The notes beneath the pieces are model-generated. The model was not told the origin of the DNA. It did not search any database and saw only the letters and a program-made list of their open reading frames with translations. Source: JAVBNT01 sp031551355 (GTDB lineage Bacteria; Vulcanimicrobiota; CADAWZ01). From it: DNA of 33,374 bases. Shown here piece by piece: positions 15,774-23,830 of the stretch; position 1 is the stretch's first letter; every line of letters starts with the position of its first letter. The stretch spans positions 1-33,374 of the forward strand of contig JAVBNT010000057.1 of NCBI GenBank assembly GCA_031551355.1. Reading direction: 5' to 3'. The translations under genes were made by a program, and so were the position numbers.

Positions 15774-17431
15774 TCTTTATCAGCAAGCCAAGTGCTCTTC
15801 AAAAGCTCGGCAACTTTAGTAGGTTTTTCCTTCGCAAGCTTTTCAAGCTGCTCGGAAGTATTTACTTTTGTATCTGCAGGCAGAGTAGAACGTCCGATTT
15901 TATCGCTTACCAGGTCGGAAATATCACTTGATGTTGTCGCTGAACCGCCGGAAAGTATAAGTCTTGATTTCTCTGTCTGAACACCCTTCTGACGAAGCAT
16001 ATATATCATCGCAAGCATAAAGAGTATTACCATCGCCGCTACTGCGACAGCCGGTGTAACGGCTTTATTCATACCTGTGTTTACATGAGTTCTCGGACCT
16101 GCCGCCATAGCGTTTCTCATTGCAACAACCGACGGATCCTGACCGACGGCAAAAGGCATACTGGCAACAGCGATAGAATCTCCGCGGCTCTCATCCATAC
16201 CGATAGAATTTTTCACAATTTTCTCAATGTTCGCAACCTGATCGGGTTTAAGATTGTCCACCATTACGCTTGCCGTAAGCCTCTGCAATGTGCCTGCAGG
16301 TGTCTGGACTTTCTTTATAACCTTATTTGATTCGACCATTTCAACTACTTCTTCTTTTGAATAGTTGGCATTGTCACCGGAAGCACCGCCCTTGAAAGAC
16401 ATCTGAGCTGCGCCGCTGTTCTTGGAAGATTCCGGATCCGACGTATATCTTTCTGTTACAGACTTTTTCTTCGCAACGACTTTTCCGTCAGTATTTCCCG
16501 CACCGCCGACGACGATACTCTCGGTAACTCTGTTTGAGAAATCAAGCGTAGCATCCACAGTCACAACAGCTTTATTCTGCCCAAGAACTTTGTCAAGCAT
16601 ACTCTGAACTTTTTTCTGCAGGCCGCTCTCGTAATCAGCTTTCTTCACAAGCTGCCCGCCTACAATAACATCCGGGCTGTCTTCATTGCCAAGTATCTCA
16701 GGAGTCGTAAGTCTGATACCCTGGGTATCAATAACTTCAACATTTCCGGGTTCAAGTCCCTGTACTGAAAAAGCAACAAGATGGACAATACCTTTTATCT
16801 GAGGGACAGTCAGCTGGATACCGGGAGCAAGGTTAAGCATTACAGAGGCTTTAGTCTTCTCTTTATTCTGATCAAACAAGTCTTCCTTGGCAACAGCTAT
16901 TTTAACATAAGCATCAGCAACGCCCTGAATCTGCCTTACGGATTCCGTAAGCTCCGCTTCAAGGTCCGTAACCTTGTCAGCGGCAATCTGCTCTCTGGTC
17001 TTCGGAGCGATTCCGCTGTCCGAAGATCTATTCAGTTGGCGGAGAGGCAGGCCATACTCGGCAAGCTTTATCTTCACCGCGCTTTTAGTAGAAGGAGAAA
17101 CAAGAATGTCTTTCGCGCCTTCCGTTGTTTTATAAGGAATATTCATCTGGGTCAATTTTGCGGTAATTTGGCTAACGTCCGTTTGAGACAGCGGAGTATC
17201 ATATAAAGGCACATACTCTGATGATTTTGAATATAATGCAAAACTTACTACAGCAACCAAAAGCAAACCGATTAAAGCTCCGCCAATAATCTTCTGTTTA
17301 GGAGACATCGCACCGATCGCCTGCATAAACTTTTGAATGGGAGAACCTCCTCCCGCAGGAGCTCCTCCGCGTGCTCCGGTTGGCATAGGAGCAGATCCCG
17401 TTCTCATTCCTGTTTGTATTCCAGTAGCCAT
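15767..17431 (-). CDS. fliF: Flagellar MS-ring protein FliF
   Basis: FliF builds the membrane MS ring on which rod, C-ring and export gate assemble. The 554-aa product has a Gly/Pro/Thr-rich N-terminal extension (1-35), a membrane segment (about 47-68), the ring-building YscJ/FliF domain (EYVPLYDTPLSQTDVSQIT, LAELTESVRQIQGVADAYVKIA-like), a periplasmic beta region, a second membrane segment (about 468-486) and a short cytoplasmic tail that binds FliG (KPTKVAELLKSTWLAD). Length is normal for the family. Confidence 0.97.
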   Translation of the reverse strand: MATGIQTGMRTGSAPMPTGARGGAPAGGGSPIQKFMQAIGAMSPKQKIIGGALIGLLLVAVVSFALYSKSSEYVPLYDTPLSQTDVSQITAKLTQMNIPYKTTEGAKDILVSPSTKSAVKIKLAEYGLPLRQLNRSSDSGIAPKTREQIAADKVTDLEAELTESVRQIQGVADAYVKIAVAKEDLFDQNKEKTKASVMLNLAPGIQLTVPQIKGIVHLVAFSVQGLEPGNVEVIDTQGIRLTTPEILGNEDSPDVIVGGQLVKKADYESGLQKKVQSMLDKVLGQNKAVVTVDATLDFSNRVTESIVVGGAGNTDGKVVAKKKSVTERYTSDPESSKNSGAAQMSFKGGASGDNANYSKEEVVEMVESNKVIKKVQTPAGTLQRLTASVMVDNLKPDQVANIEKIVKNSIGMDESRGDSIAVASMPFAVGQDPSVVAMRNAMAAGPRTHVNTGMNKAVTPAVAVAAMVILFMLAMIYMLRQKGVQTEKSRLILSGGSATTSSDISDLVSDKIGRSTLPADTKVNTSEQLEKLAKEKPTKVAELLKSTWLADKER

Positions 17432-17496
17432 ACATGCACCTCTCTTTTCATAAATTTCTCTTAATTAATTTCTTGGTAAACGACTCAAACAGAATA

Positions 17497-17811
17497 CTAC
17501 ATTTGCATCTGGAAGAGAGTTGTTGCTGCCGATGAAAGCTTTGCTGCTATCTGAGTTGTAAGCTTGAGCATGATTTCCGATTTCATACCGGCAACACTCA
17601 ACTGGTGCAGGCTTCCGACATCTCCGGTCGCAACCTTATCACCAAGCTCCTTAGCCGTATTCATAGTTCCGTTTACGGAATTCATGCAATTTGAAAGAAT
17701 ATTATCAAAGCCACCGCCTGCTTCCGGTTTAGAGAAAACAGACTTTGTCATATCAGTCGAGATTGACGGTATTGCTGATGAAGTTATAGGGGCTATTGAT
17801 TCAAAAGACAT
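17497..17811 (-). CDS. fliE: Flagellar MS-ring/rod junction protein FliE
   Basis: FliE anchors the rod to the MS ring and export gate. The 104-aa product has the family's C-terminal helices (VGSLHQLSVAGMKSEIMLKL, QIAAKLSSAATTLFQMQM). It lacks a signal peptide, as expected for a substrate of the flagellar exporter. It lies between flgC and fliF. Confidence 0.95.
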   Translation of the reverse strand: MSFESIAPITSSAIPSISTDMTKSVFSKPEAGGGFDNILSNCMNSVNGTMNTAKELGDKVATGDVGSLHQLSVAGMKSEIMLKLTTQIAAKLSSAATTLFQMQM

Positions 17812-17847
17812 TTATGTAACCCTCCCTTTAATTATTGGAAATAAGAA

Positions 17848-18318
17848 TTAGAATTTACCCATCTGCAACGCTTTTTGAGCCATTGACTTGGCAGATTCTA
17901 TTATCGTCGAATTCGCTTCGAAAGCTCTGGAAGCTTTCATCATCTCAGTCATTTCGGTTATGACGTTAATATTAGGCATGGCCACATAGCCCTTCCATTT
18001 GCCTTCTTTTATTGCGTCTGCATGACTGGGATCATATACATATCTGAGAGCATTATCCGATGTGTCAACCTGAAAACCGGCGATTTGCACTCCCGTAGAC
18101 GAAGTCTGCGGCTCACTGTCTCCAAGACCGCAGGGCAGAACAAATTCCGGTGCATCTTTTGGAGTAATAACAGCCATTTTTCTTAAATACGGCGTACCGT
18201 CTTTTGTAGAAGTAGTGTTTACATTTGCAATATTATCAGCAATAAGGTCTAACTTAAATCTTTCCGCCGACATACCTGTAGCGGCTATATCCATTGCTCT
18301 AAAAATTCCACCGTCCAT
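17848..18318 (-). CDS. flgC: Flagellar proximal rod protein FlgC
   Basis: FlgC is a proximal rod subunit. The 156-aa product begins with the axial-protein motif (FRAMDIAATGMSAERFKLDL, then IADNIANVNTTSTKDG) and ends in the matching helix (MMKASRAFEANSTIIESAKSMAQKALQMGKF). The VTEMTEMMKASRAFEANS-type ending is diagnostic for FlgC. It lies 21 nt after flgB. Confidence 0.96.
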   Translation of the reverse strand: MDGGIFRAMDIAATGMSAERFKLDLIADNIANVNTTSTKDGTPYLRKMAVITPKDAPEFVLPCGLGDSEPQTSSTGVQIAGFQVDTSDNALRYVYDPSHADAIKEGKWKGYVAMPNINVITEMTEMMKASRAFEANSTIIESAKSMAQKALQMGKF

Positions 18319-18339
18319 TATTTCCGCCTCCTTTAAAAA

Positions 18340-18738
18340 TTAACGTCCGTAATTTTCTACTACGTACTTGAGATTTGAGTATTTGCCCGTAACCTGTGAT
18401 GAAAGGGCGTCAAATATTATGCTATTCTTGGCAAGATCAACCATTTCCTGATTGACATCCACCTGCTGACCGCTCTGAACAACGGCAGCCTGAACTTCCG
18501 AAACGGAATTTGCAGAACCTACAACACCAAGATCCGGGTCCGAAAAATCACATACAACCTGAAAGCCGTCATCTTTGGCTGAAGCCATACAACGTCTCAT
18601 TTCATCTTCAAAATTTACTTTTGACGGGGCAAATCCGGGTGTATTTACATTGGCAATATTGTTAGATATCACCTGCTGGCGAAGAGACGCCACATCCATC
18701 GCTTTTTCAAAATTCTGGGTAATATTCAGTATATCCAT
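18340..18738 (-). CDS. flgB: Flagellar proximal rod protein FlgB
   Basis: FlgB is a proximal rod subunit and the first gene of the operon. The 132-aa product has the N-terminal axial motif (RQQVISNNIANVNTPGFAPS) and the C-terminal FlgB ending (QEMVDLAKNSIIFDALSSQVTGKYSNLKYVV). ATG at 18738 is preceded by AAGGAGGGAGC. Rod proteins have no signal peptide because they pass through the flagellar exporter. Confidence 0.96.
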   Translation of the reverse strand: MDILNITQNFEKAMDVASLRQQVISNNIANVNTPGFAPSKVNFEDEMRRCMASAKDDGFQVVCDFSDPDLGVVGSANSVSEVQAAVVQSGQQVDVNQEMVDLAKNSIIFDALSSQVTGKYSNLKYVVENYGR

Positions 18739-19129
18739 TTATTATGCTCCCTCCTTAAAATTAACTGAGAGACTATTATTAAGGCAATTATACAAGGTCT
18801 TTCCTGATTCAATCATACTTAAGGCAGTTTACCATTTCATTAGCAAAGTGTTAACAGTATGTTAACTTTGCCTCTATAAAAGTATACCCGTTAACAAAAT
18901 TGTAAAATTCAACACCCAAAAAAGTACTTTACATAGTGACCGTGAGTCGTGATATAATATTAATTGAAATACAGCCATGTATTTACATCAATAAATTGAT
19001 ACTTTTATAACTAATTATAGCACAAAATACAGTCCAGACAATACGGCATTCATATTTATTGTTGCCGGACAAAATATCTGCCGGAACCGTAGAGTTAACT
19101 TTAGACGCTTAAAAGTGTCGGGAGGCTTA
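18739..19129. other. Divergent intergenic region between flagellar operon and 149-aa gene
   Basis: 391 nt without a credible gene. It is AT rich and carries three GTTAAC sites (about 18851, 18862 and 18890), two of them 5 nt apart, which could be an operator or chance. A minus-strand TATAAT (18792-18787) lies about 50 nt before flgB, but no good -35 is spaced correctly. A plus-strand promoter candidate is listed separately. A long leader of about 165 nt precedes the plus-strand gene. A plus-strand open frame at 18575-18865 lies mostly antisense to flgB and looks like a shadow. Confidence 0.5.
18929..18958 (+). promoter_or_regulatory. Candidate promoter for the 149-aa gene
   Basis: TTACAT (18929-18934) and consensus TATAAT (18953-18958) are 18 nt apart; read as TTTACA the spacing is 19. 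The arrangement resembles the candidate promoter at 646-676. Confidence 0.45.
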
Positions 19130-19579
19130 ATGAGCAATATGATGGATCCTCTGAAAAGCGGTTTTTTCCCGCTCACGGAAGAGGTTTATATACAGCAGAA
19201 AAAGCTGAGGAAAGAATCGAAAACAGAAAAAACAATAGCTGAGGAAGCAAGAGATCTGTCATCACTCAGTCCGCAGGCACACAGTAAAATGGAGCAGGGT
19301 GCGCTTGAGGATTTCAAGGAAACGGCCTCCAGCGAGCTTTCGCAAATGGATCCGTCATCGGAAAATTTTCTTCAGGAAGCAATAGGGAAACTGGTATCCT
19401 CAGCCCTTGAAAAAGAGTTTGGCGAAGAGATGGCTTCCAACAAAGGTTTTCCGGCTATGAAAGAGCATATAACACGCCAGCTGCTCGGAGATCCTGAAAA
19501 ACGGGTCGGTATAGAAAATTTCATCTCACTGGTTCAGCGTGAAAATGAAATAAAAAAAGAAAAAGGCGGAAACTACTAA
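19130..19579 (+). CDS. Unknown soluble helical protein, 149 aa, divergent from flgB
   Basis: I do not recognise this protein. It is hydrophilic, without signal peptide, membrane segment or cysteine, and mostly charged helix (IQQKKLRKESKTEKTIAEEA, EFGEEMASNKGFPAMKEHI). ATG at 19130 follows GGGAGGCTTA and is preferred to GTG at 19115. It has a segment LSSLSPQAHSKM that faintly recalls the LS-x-x-A box of small flagellar regulators and secreted flagellar proteins, also seen in the 211-aa protein at 23831. Sharing an intergenic region with the flagellar operon suggests a related role, which is inference only. Confidence 0.75.
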   Translation: MSNMMDPLKSGFFPLTEEVYIQQKKLRKESKTEKTIAEEARDLSSLSPQAHSKMEQGALEDFKETASSELSQMDPSSENFLQEAIGKLVSSALEKEFGEEMASNKGFPAMKEHITRQLLGDPEKRVGIENFISLVQRENEIKKEKGGNY

Positions 19580-19742
19580 GTATTCTTTATACAATAAATA
19601 ATTACAGAAAACGCGATTAGTGTGCGGAACTGTAATTTTTTTATTGCGAAAACAGTCCTGCATGCAACATTTCTGCAGGATTAAAAGCAAATCAACAGAA
19701 AATTCCGTATACAGCCTGATGACAAAAGGAGCAGACACGATC

Positions 19743-20249
19743 GTGATTAACAAAATACTTACAGCCGCAATAATTCTGGCGGTAATGACAATTTTCACTG
19801 CCGGAGCATTATGCGCCCAGGAAGAACGCAACATACACATACCTGTAGATACAACAAATTATGATTTATATGCCTATCCTACCGGAGGAGCGCAGTTAAA
19901 TCTGCCCTACAGGTTTGAATCCAAATTTTCAATAACAAACGGAAAATACTTCTACATACAGTTCGAAGAATTTATCGGCATTCCCGAATGTAATATAGAT
20001 ATATATTTTTACACTCTCGACGGCAAGCAAATCGCCAAACAACATGTAAAAGAACTAAGCAACTCCTACAATATTCCGCAAAATAAAGAATCAATAAAAT
20101 CAACTGTTTTAAACGTGCGCGTTGTGAACAACGGCAGAAAAAATCAAAGGAATTTTAAAATGATCGTGGCAGTGCCCAAAGAAAGTGTCGACGGAGCACC
20201 GGCACAGCCGTATCCTTCGGATTATGACACCTACCAAAAGGATAAATAA
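19743..20249 (+). CDS. Unknown exported protein, 168 aa
   Basis: The N-terminus from the GTG start is a signal peptide (about residues 1-24, hydrophobic ILTAAIILAVMTIFTAGALC, cleavage near CA-QE). The mature part is beta-rich (YFYIQFEEFIGIPECNIDIYFYTLDGKQI, VLNVRVVNNGRKNQRNF) and may be a small periplasmic or outer-surface domain; I do not recognise a family. AAAAGGAG lies about 11 nt before GTG 19743; an in-frame ATG at 19719 is the alternative but would lengthen the signal's n-region and lacks a site. The gene is followed by a strong terminator, so it ends a transcription unit. Confidence 0.75.
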   Translation: MINKILTAAIILAVMTIFTAGALCAQEERNIHIPVDTTNYDLYAYPTGGAQLNLPYRFESKFSITNGKYFYIQFEEFIGIPECNIDIYFYTLDGKQIAKQHVKELSNSYNIPQNKESIKSTVLNVRVVNNGRKNQRNFKMIVAVPKESVDGAPAQPYPSDYDTYQKDK

Positions 20250-20276
20250 CCAACACCCGCAAATTCTTATACTTCT

Positions 20277-20310
20277 GGCACGGCTTTAAAGCCGTGCCGC
20301 TTTATTTATA
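20277..20310 (+). terminator. Intrinsic terminator after the exported-protein gene
   Basis: GGCACGGCTTT and AAAGCCGTGCC form a perfect 22-nt palindrome (20277-20298), followed by GC and a T-rich tail (TTTATTTAT). The stem is GC rich. It separates the exported protein from the PLP enzyme whose start lies about 28 nt downstream. Confidence 0.82.
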
Positions 20311-20325
20311 GAAAGGAAAAAAAAT

Positions 20326-21624
20326 ATGTTGGCTCAGACAGCCGGAATTCTGGCAGATAAATGGCAGATTCCCGATAAAATAATAGAATTGGCAAATGTC
20401 TCGGAGAACGCCACTTTACGGAAAAGAGAAGAAATAAAAAAAATCGGAGCCTATAATCAGCTCAGGGTACTGACGGCAATGAAAGAGCATGGCGTTTCCG
20501 AATACCATTTCAGCGGCACAACCGGTTATGGTTTTCATGACGACGGAAGAGAAGTCCTGGATCAGGTATTTGCAAAGATATTTGCTGCGGAAAAAGCGCT
20601 TGTCAGGCTGCAGTTCGTATCCGGAACACATGCCCTTTCATCAGTGCTTTTCGGCAATTTAAGGCCCGGGGACAGATGGATATCCATTGTCGGTGCGCCG
20701 TATGATACGATGCTGCCGGTTATAGACGGCAGAGGCGGCTGGAAAGGCTCGCTGAAAGAATGGGGAATAAATTATGATCAGGTGGAGCTGACAGGCGGGT
20801 ACAAATTTGATCCGGAAGCGATTGCCAAATCACTGGAAAAGAAAACAAAACTTGTCTATATCCAGCGTTCCCTTGGGTATACCTGGAGACCACCGATCAA
20901 TCTTGAAGAAATGCAAAAAATCATCGGGTTCATCAAAGAGATATCACCGGAAACGATCGTTATGGTAGACAACTGCTACGGGGAATTTGCGGAGATTTGC
21001 GAGCCGACGGCAATAGGCGCCGACATAACAGGAGGATCGCTGATTAAAAATGCCGGCGGCGGCATCGCACCTGCCGGAGGCTATATTGCCGGCAAGGCGG
21101 AACTCGTGGAAAACGCCTCGATCTACCTGACCTCCCCGGGGATCGGACCGGATGAGGGTGCGACACTCGGCGTTAACCGCCTTTTGTTCCAGGGTATATT
21201 CACGGCTCCGGTAACCGTAAGCGGAGCACTGGAAGGCGCCGTCTGGGCTTCGCATCTGCTGCAGTCACTGGGATTTGACGTAATGCCGCTGCCGCAAGAC
21301 AGCAGAACGGACATCATTCAAGGGATAAAATTCGCCTCTGCTAAAAAGATGAATGCTTTTTGCAAAGGCATACAAAACAGCTCGCCGGTAGATTCGATGG
21401 CAACACCCGAACCTGTAGACATGCCCGGTTACAGGGATCCGATAACTATGGCCGGCGGTACATTCGTTCAGGGGTCATCAATAGAACTTTCCTGCGACGG
21501 ACCGCTGCGTGAGCCCTACAGCGCATATTTGCAAGGCGGGCTCTCCTTCTGGCATATACAATTCGGCGTTATGAATGCTCTGGCCGAAATGAACAGGCTA
21601 GATATGCTCCGGGTAGAGGTATAA
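20326..21624 (+). CDS. PLP-dependent methionine gamma-lyase / aluminium-resistance family protein
   Basis: This is a fold-type I pyridoxal-phosphate enzyme of the family often annotated as aluminium resistance protein, related to methionine gamma-lyase; true substrates are not well defined. The 432-aa product has a conserved N-terminal segment (HFSGTTGYGFHDDGRE), FVSGTHALSSVLFGNLRPGD, MVDNCYGEFAE (probable cofactor Asp at 215) and GGSLIKNAGGGIAPAGGY with the likely PLP lysine at 241. Length fits the family. The ATG follows GAAAGGAAAAAAAAT. It begins right after a terminator and may use a promoter hidden in that short gap or read-through. Confidence 0.92.
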   Translation: MLAQTAGILADKWQIPDKIIELANVSENATLRKREEIKKIGAYNQLRVLTAMKEHGVSEYHFSGTTGYGFHDDGREVLDQVFAKIFAAEKALVRLQFVSGTHALSSVLFGNLRPGDRWISIVGAPYDTMLPVIDGRGGWKGSLKEWGINYDQVELTGGYKFDPEAIAKSLEKKTKLVYIQRSLGYTWRPPINLEEMQKIIGFIKEISPETIVMVDNCYGEFAEICEPTAIGADITGGSLIKNAGGGIAPAGGYIAGKAELVENASIYLTSPGIGPDEGATLGVNRLLFQGIFTAPVTVSGALEGAVWASHLLQSLGFDVMPLPQDSRTDIIQGIKFASAKKMNAFCKGIQNSSPVDSMATPEPVDMPGYRDPITMAGGTFVQGSSIELSCDGPLREPYSAYLQGGLSFWHIQFGVMNALAEMNRLDMLRVEV

Positions 21625-21652
21625 TAAGGGTTCTTTCACTGCAGTTTCAGTC

Positions 21653-21737
21653 TTTCTCTCACAGAGGGCACAGAGTTAACGGAGATATTTTTTGAAAATA
21701 GATACCATATTTTTTCTCTGCGTCCCCCTGTGAGAAA
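21653..21737. repeat. Inverted-repeat element, CACAGAGGGCACAGAG type, copy 1
   Basis: TTTCTCTCACAGAGGGCACA (left, from 21653) pairs imperfectly with CTCTGCGTCCCCCTGTGAGA (right, 21716-21735) around a 40-nt AT-rich centre. The arm is shared with the element at 24546-24620. It follows the PLP enzyme directly and could also act as a weak terminator. Confidence 0.7.
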
Positions 21738-21804
21738 CTTTCCCATCATTAATTAAAATCAAAGGGGCGTCCCATTTTCTTCTTAACGGGACAGTCCCGG
21801 GCAA

Positions 21805-22488
21805 CTAAGTAGTCGGAATAGAAATCTGCCACGAGGAACCATTCCAAAAGTAATCATTACCGGAAATAATACCGCTTAAACCCGATACGGAAGCCCCTGA
21901 AATTGTATACAGCATTGAGGTTGAGTCAATTCCTGTCAAGGTTCCATTAACAATCAACTTTCCGCCAATGCTTAAACCTTTATCACGTGGAATTACCAGC
22001 TTTGCCGCCGGTGCAATTTCCAATGTCCTTCCTGAATCGACTGCCAAACTGTTAATGTCTTTGATCCAGGATTCGGTTCCGTCAAGAATACCGTTAAAAT
22101 ATATATAACCGGAAGCTCTCGAAGAATCCAAACCATTAATCACACCGGAAATATTCGTTGCATAAACATAATCATAATATCCCTCAGTGTAATTTTGCCA
22201 ATCATCTAATGTAAAGTCATTGGCATTGTCGATATAAGTGTTTGCTGAAGCTAAAGCTAAACAAGCCTCAAAAATGTTTGAAGATACTCCATTTCCTGTC
22301 ATTGAAATAATTTTTTTGCTGGTGCCAAAGTTAACATCCCATCTGTATGACTCATAGGCCAGATTTTGGGCAATTATAACTCCGCTGGACGGCCAGGTGT
22401 TTTCTACCGTTTTGTATCCTTTAAAAACACAGTGTTTTACCGTATAATCAACAGTCGTAACTAGAGCAATTTGCATTCTATATGTCAC
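21805..22488 (-). pseudogene. Probable remnant of a surface/secreted beta-rich protein
   Basis: The 227-residue frame resembles the C-terminal part of a large extracellular beta-helix protein: repeated short strands, many Gly, Ser, Asn and Tyr, and AKLVIPRDKGLSIGGKLIVNG typical of parallel beta-helix rungs. It has no signal peptide, no convincing ribosome site before the GTG, and the upstream sequence turns abruptly into a palindromic repeat. I read it as the 3' piece of a gene cut off at its 5' end. A genuine short gene is possible but less likely. Confidence 0.42.
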
Positions 22489-22534
22489 AAAATCCGGTAA
22501 ACATTTTTGGAAAAGACGGTGTAGCCGTCATCAC

Positions 22535-22585
22535 GAGTCCCCACCTTCGCGGGGATAAACTCCGCTGCGGCGAACCAGTATTTTA
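22535..22585. repeat. Short GC-rich palindromic repeat at the remnant's broken end
   Basis: GTCATCACGAGTCCCCACCT runs into CCCC-ACCTTCG-CGGGG, a hairpin, and CTCCGCTGCGGCG. Sequences of the form GTCAT..CCCC..TTCGCGGGG are typical dispersed repeats. Its position at the upstream edge of the gene remnant suggests that insertion or recombination here disrupted the gene. Confidence 0.45.
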
Positions 22586-22776
22586 TGGATTAACCGATGT
22601 CGGTTGTTTGTCAGGAGTATGACAGTTCAATTGCAAACTGCTCTAATAAAGCAAGTTTAAAATTTACGGGAAAATAACGCCGCAATGTTATTAAATATAC
22701 TGACCGTATTGTTTGGAGGATAATTAGAAAACGCCTTAGAAGTATCTTTTAACTAAAAAACTACGGAGTACCGCAT

Positions 22777-23088
22777 ATGAAATTCGCAAGAGTAATAGGA
22801 ACTGTCGTCGCTACAAGAAAAGAAGAGCGGATTGAGGGCAAAAAGTTACTGCTGATCCAGCCTCTTGACATCAACTTCGAACCTTCGGAAACACCATCCG
22901 TGGCTGTAGATGCCGTCGGAGCCGGAGAAGGAGAGATGGTTCTGATCGTCAGCGGCTCGTCGGCAAGGCAAACGGAACAGACACAAAATCAGCCCTGCGA
23001 TCTGGCGATTATGGCAATCGTCGACACGGTTGAAAAACTGGGGAAAATCATCTATCAAAAAAGTGAAGACAGATATACCGGAAAATGA
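22777..23088 (+). CDS. Microcompartment vertex (EutN/CcmL pentamer) protein 1
   Basis: BMC-P proteins form pentamers that cap the twelve vertices of bacterial microcompartment shells. The 103-aa product begins KFARVIGTVVATRKEERIEG, has the LLLIQPLD strand, then VAVDAVGAGEGEMVLIVSGS and SSARQTEQ, the family signature, and ends with the AIVDTVE strand. The ATG follows GGAGTACCGCAT. Of the three tandem copies this and the third are closest to the consensus. No BMC hexamer or encapsulated enzyme gene is visible in the window. Confidence 0.93.
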   Translation: MKFARVIGTVVATRKEERIEGKKLLLIQPLDINFEPSETPSVAVDAVGAGEGEMVLIVSGSSARQTEQTQNQPCDLAIMAIVDTVEKLGKIIYQKSEDRYTGK

Positions 23089-23128
23089 AAAATCAATAAT
23101 TGATATGCGCCAGGACAGTGAGGAAAAT

Positions 23129-23389
23129 ATGCATCCCGGAAAAGTGATCGGGCGTGTTGTCGCCACAAATAAATACCATAATCTTAAAGGCTCTACATTC
23201 CTTCTGATCCAGCCGACCGACTGGAACGGAAAGGAATCGGGAGATCCTCTGGTGGCTTTGGATGCCGTCGGAGCCGGAGCCGGTGAGTTTATTTTTTACG
23301 TATGCTCAAGAGAAGCCGCCGTTGTTAAGGACGAAGTCCCGCCGGTCGACGCCTCCGTTGTCGGAATTATCGACGGAGTTCAGGTTTAA
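23129..23389 (+). CDS. Microcompartment vertex (EutN/CcmL pentamer) protein 2
   Basis: The 86-aa second BMC-P paralogue has GKVIGRVVATNKYHNLKG, FLLIQPTDW, LVALDAVGAGAGEFIFYVCS and ends VVGIIDGVQV. The usual SSARQ after the glycine-rich turn is replaced by REAAVVKDE, so the pentamer pore or vertex surface should differ from copies 1 and 3. The ATG at 23129 (GAGGAAAAT before it) is chosen over earlier in-frame starts because it aligns with the family N-terminus. It begins 40 nt after copy 1. Confidence 0.92.
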   Translation: MHPGKVIGRVVATNKYHNLKGSTFLLIQPTDWNGKESGDPLVALDAVGAGAGEFIFYVCSREAAVVKDEVPPVDASVVGIIDGVQV

Positions 23390-23410
23390 TTTATATACGG
23401 AGATACATCA

Positions 23411-23707
23411 ATGCTTATTGCCAAAGTAGTAGGACTAACCTGGGCCACGCAAAAAGTTGAAAGCCTTAATTGCTTAAAAATGCTTTTAGTAAGGCAGATA
23501 GATCCACTGACGTCAAATTTTTCCGGAAAAACATTGATGGCTGTGGACAATAAAATCGGAGCCGGGATCGGCGATACTGTTTTAATTATTGACGAAGGCG
23601 GTTCGGCAAGGCAATCGCTCGATTTGGGAAACGCACCTGTCAGGACAGCCGTCATCGGTATTGTCGATGAAGTTTCGTCACAGGGAAAAACGATAAAATT
23701 TCACTAA
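23411..23707 (+). CDS. Microcompartment vertex (EutN/CcmL pentamer) protein 3
   Basis: The 98-aa third BMC-P paralogue has LIAKVVGLTWATQKVESL, MLLVRQID, LMAVDNKIGAGIGDTVLIID and GGSARQS, ending TAVIGIVDEV plus a short tail. TWATQK and GSARQ match the classical EutN pattern, while NKIGAG is a variation. It starts 21 nt after copy 2, so the three are one operon. CGGAG lies about eight nt before its ATG. Confidence 0.93.
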   Translation: MLIAKVVGLTWATQKVESLNCLKMLLVRQIDPLTSNFSGKTLMAVDNKIGAGIGDTVLIIDEGGSARQSLDLGNAPVRTAVIGIVDEVSSQGKTIKFH

Positions 23708-23766
23708 ACCGTAAAACTTTCGAATATTATTTAACATTATGTACACAAAATACCGGTATCATTGTA

Positions 23767-23796
23767 TTGACCCTTATAAAACCAAGCCGCTATAAT
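23767..23796 (+). promoter_or_regulatory. Strong sigma-70-type promoter for the 211-aa gene
   Basis: TTGACC (23767-23772) and TATAAT (23791-23796) with an 18-nt spacer are close to consensus. Transcription would start about 28 nt before the ATG at 23831, leaving a short leader with CGGAGGATTTC as ribosome site. Confidence 0.72.
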
Positions 23797-23830
23797 AATT
23801 AATAGATTAAAAACACACTCGGAGGATTTC

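Noticed and set aside
22535..22600. GC-rich hairpins considered as a tRNA or riboswitch for the vertex genes
   Set aside because: There is no cloverleaf or T-loop sequence and the stems resemble dispersed palindromes; distance to the first vertex gene is also large.
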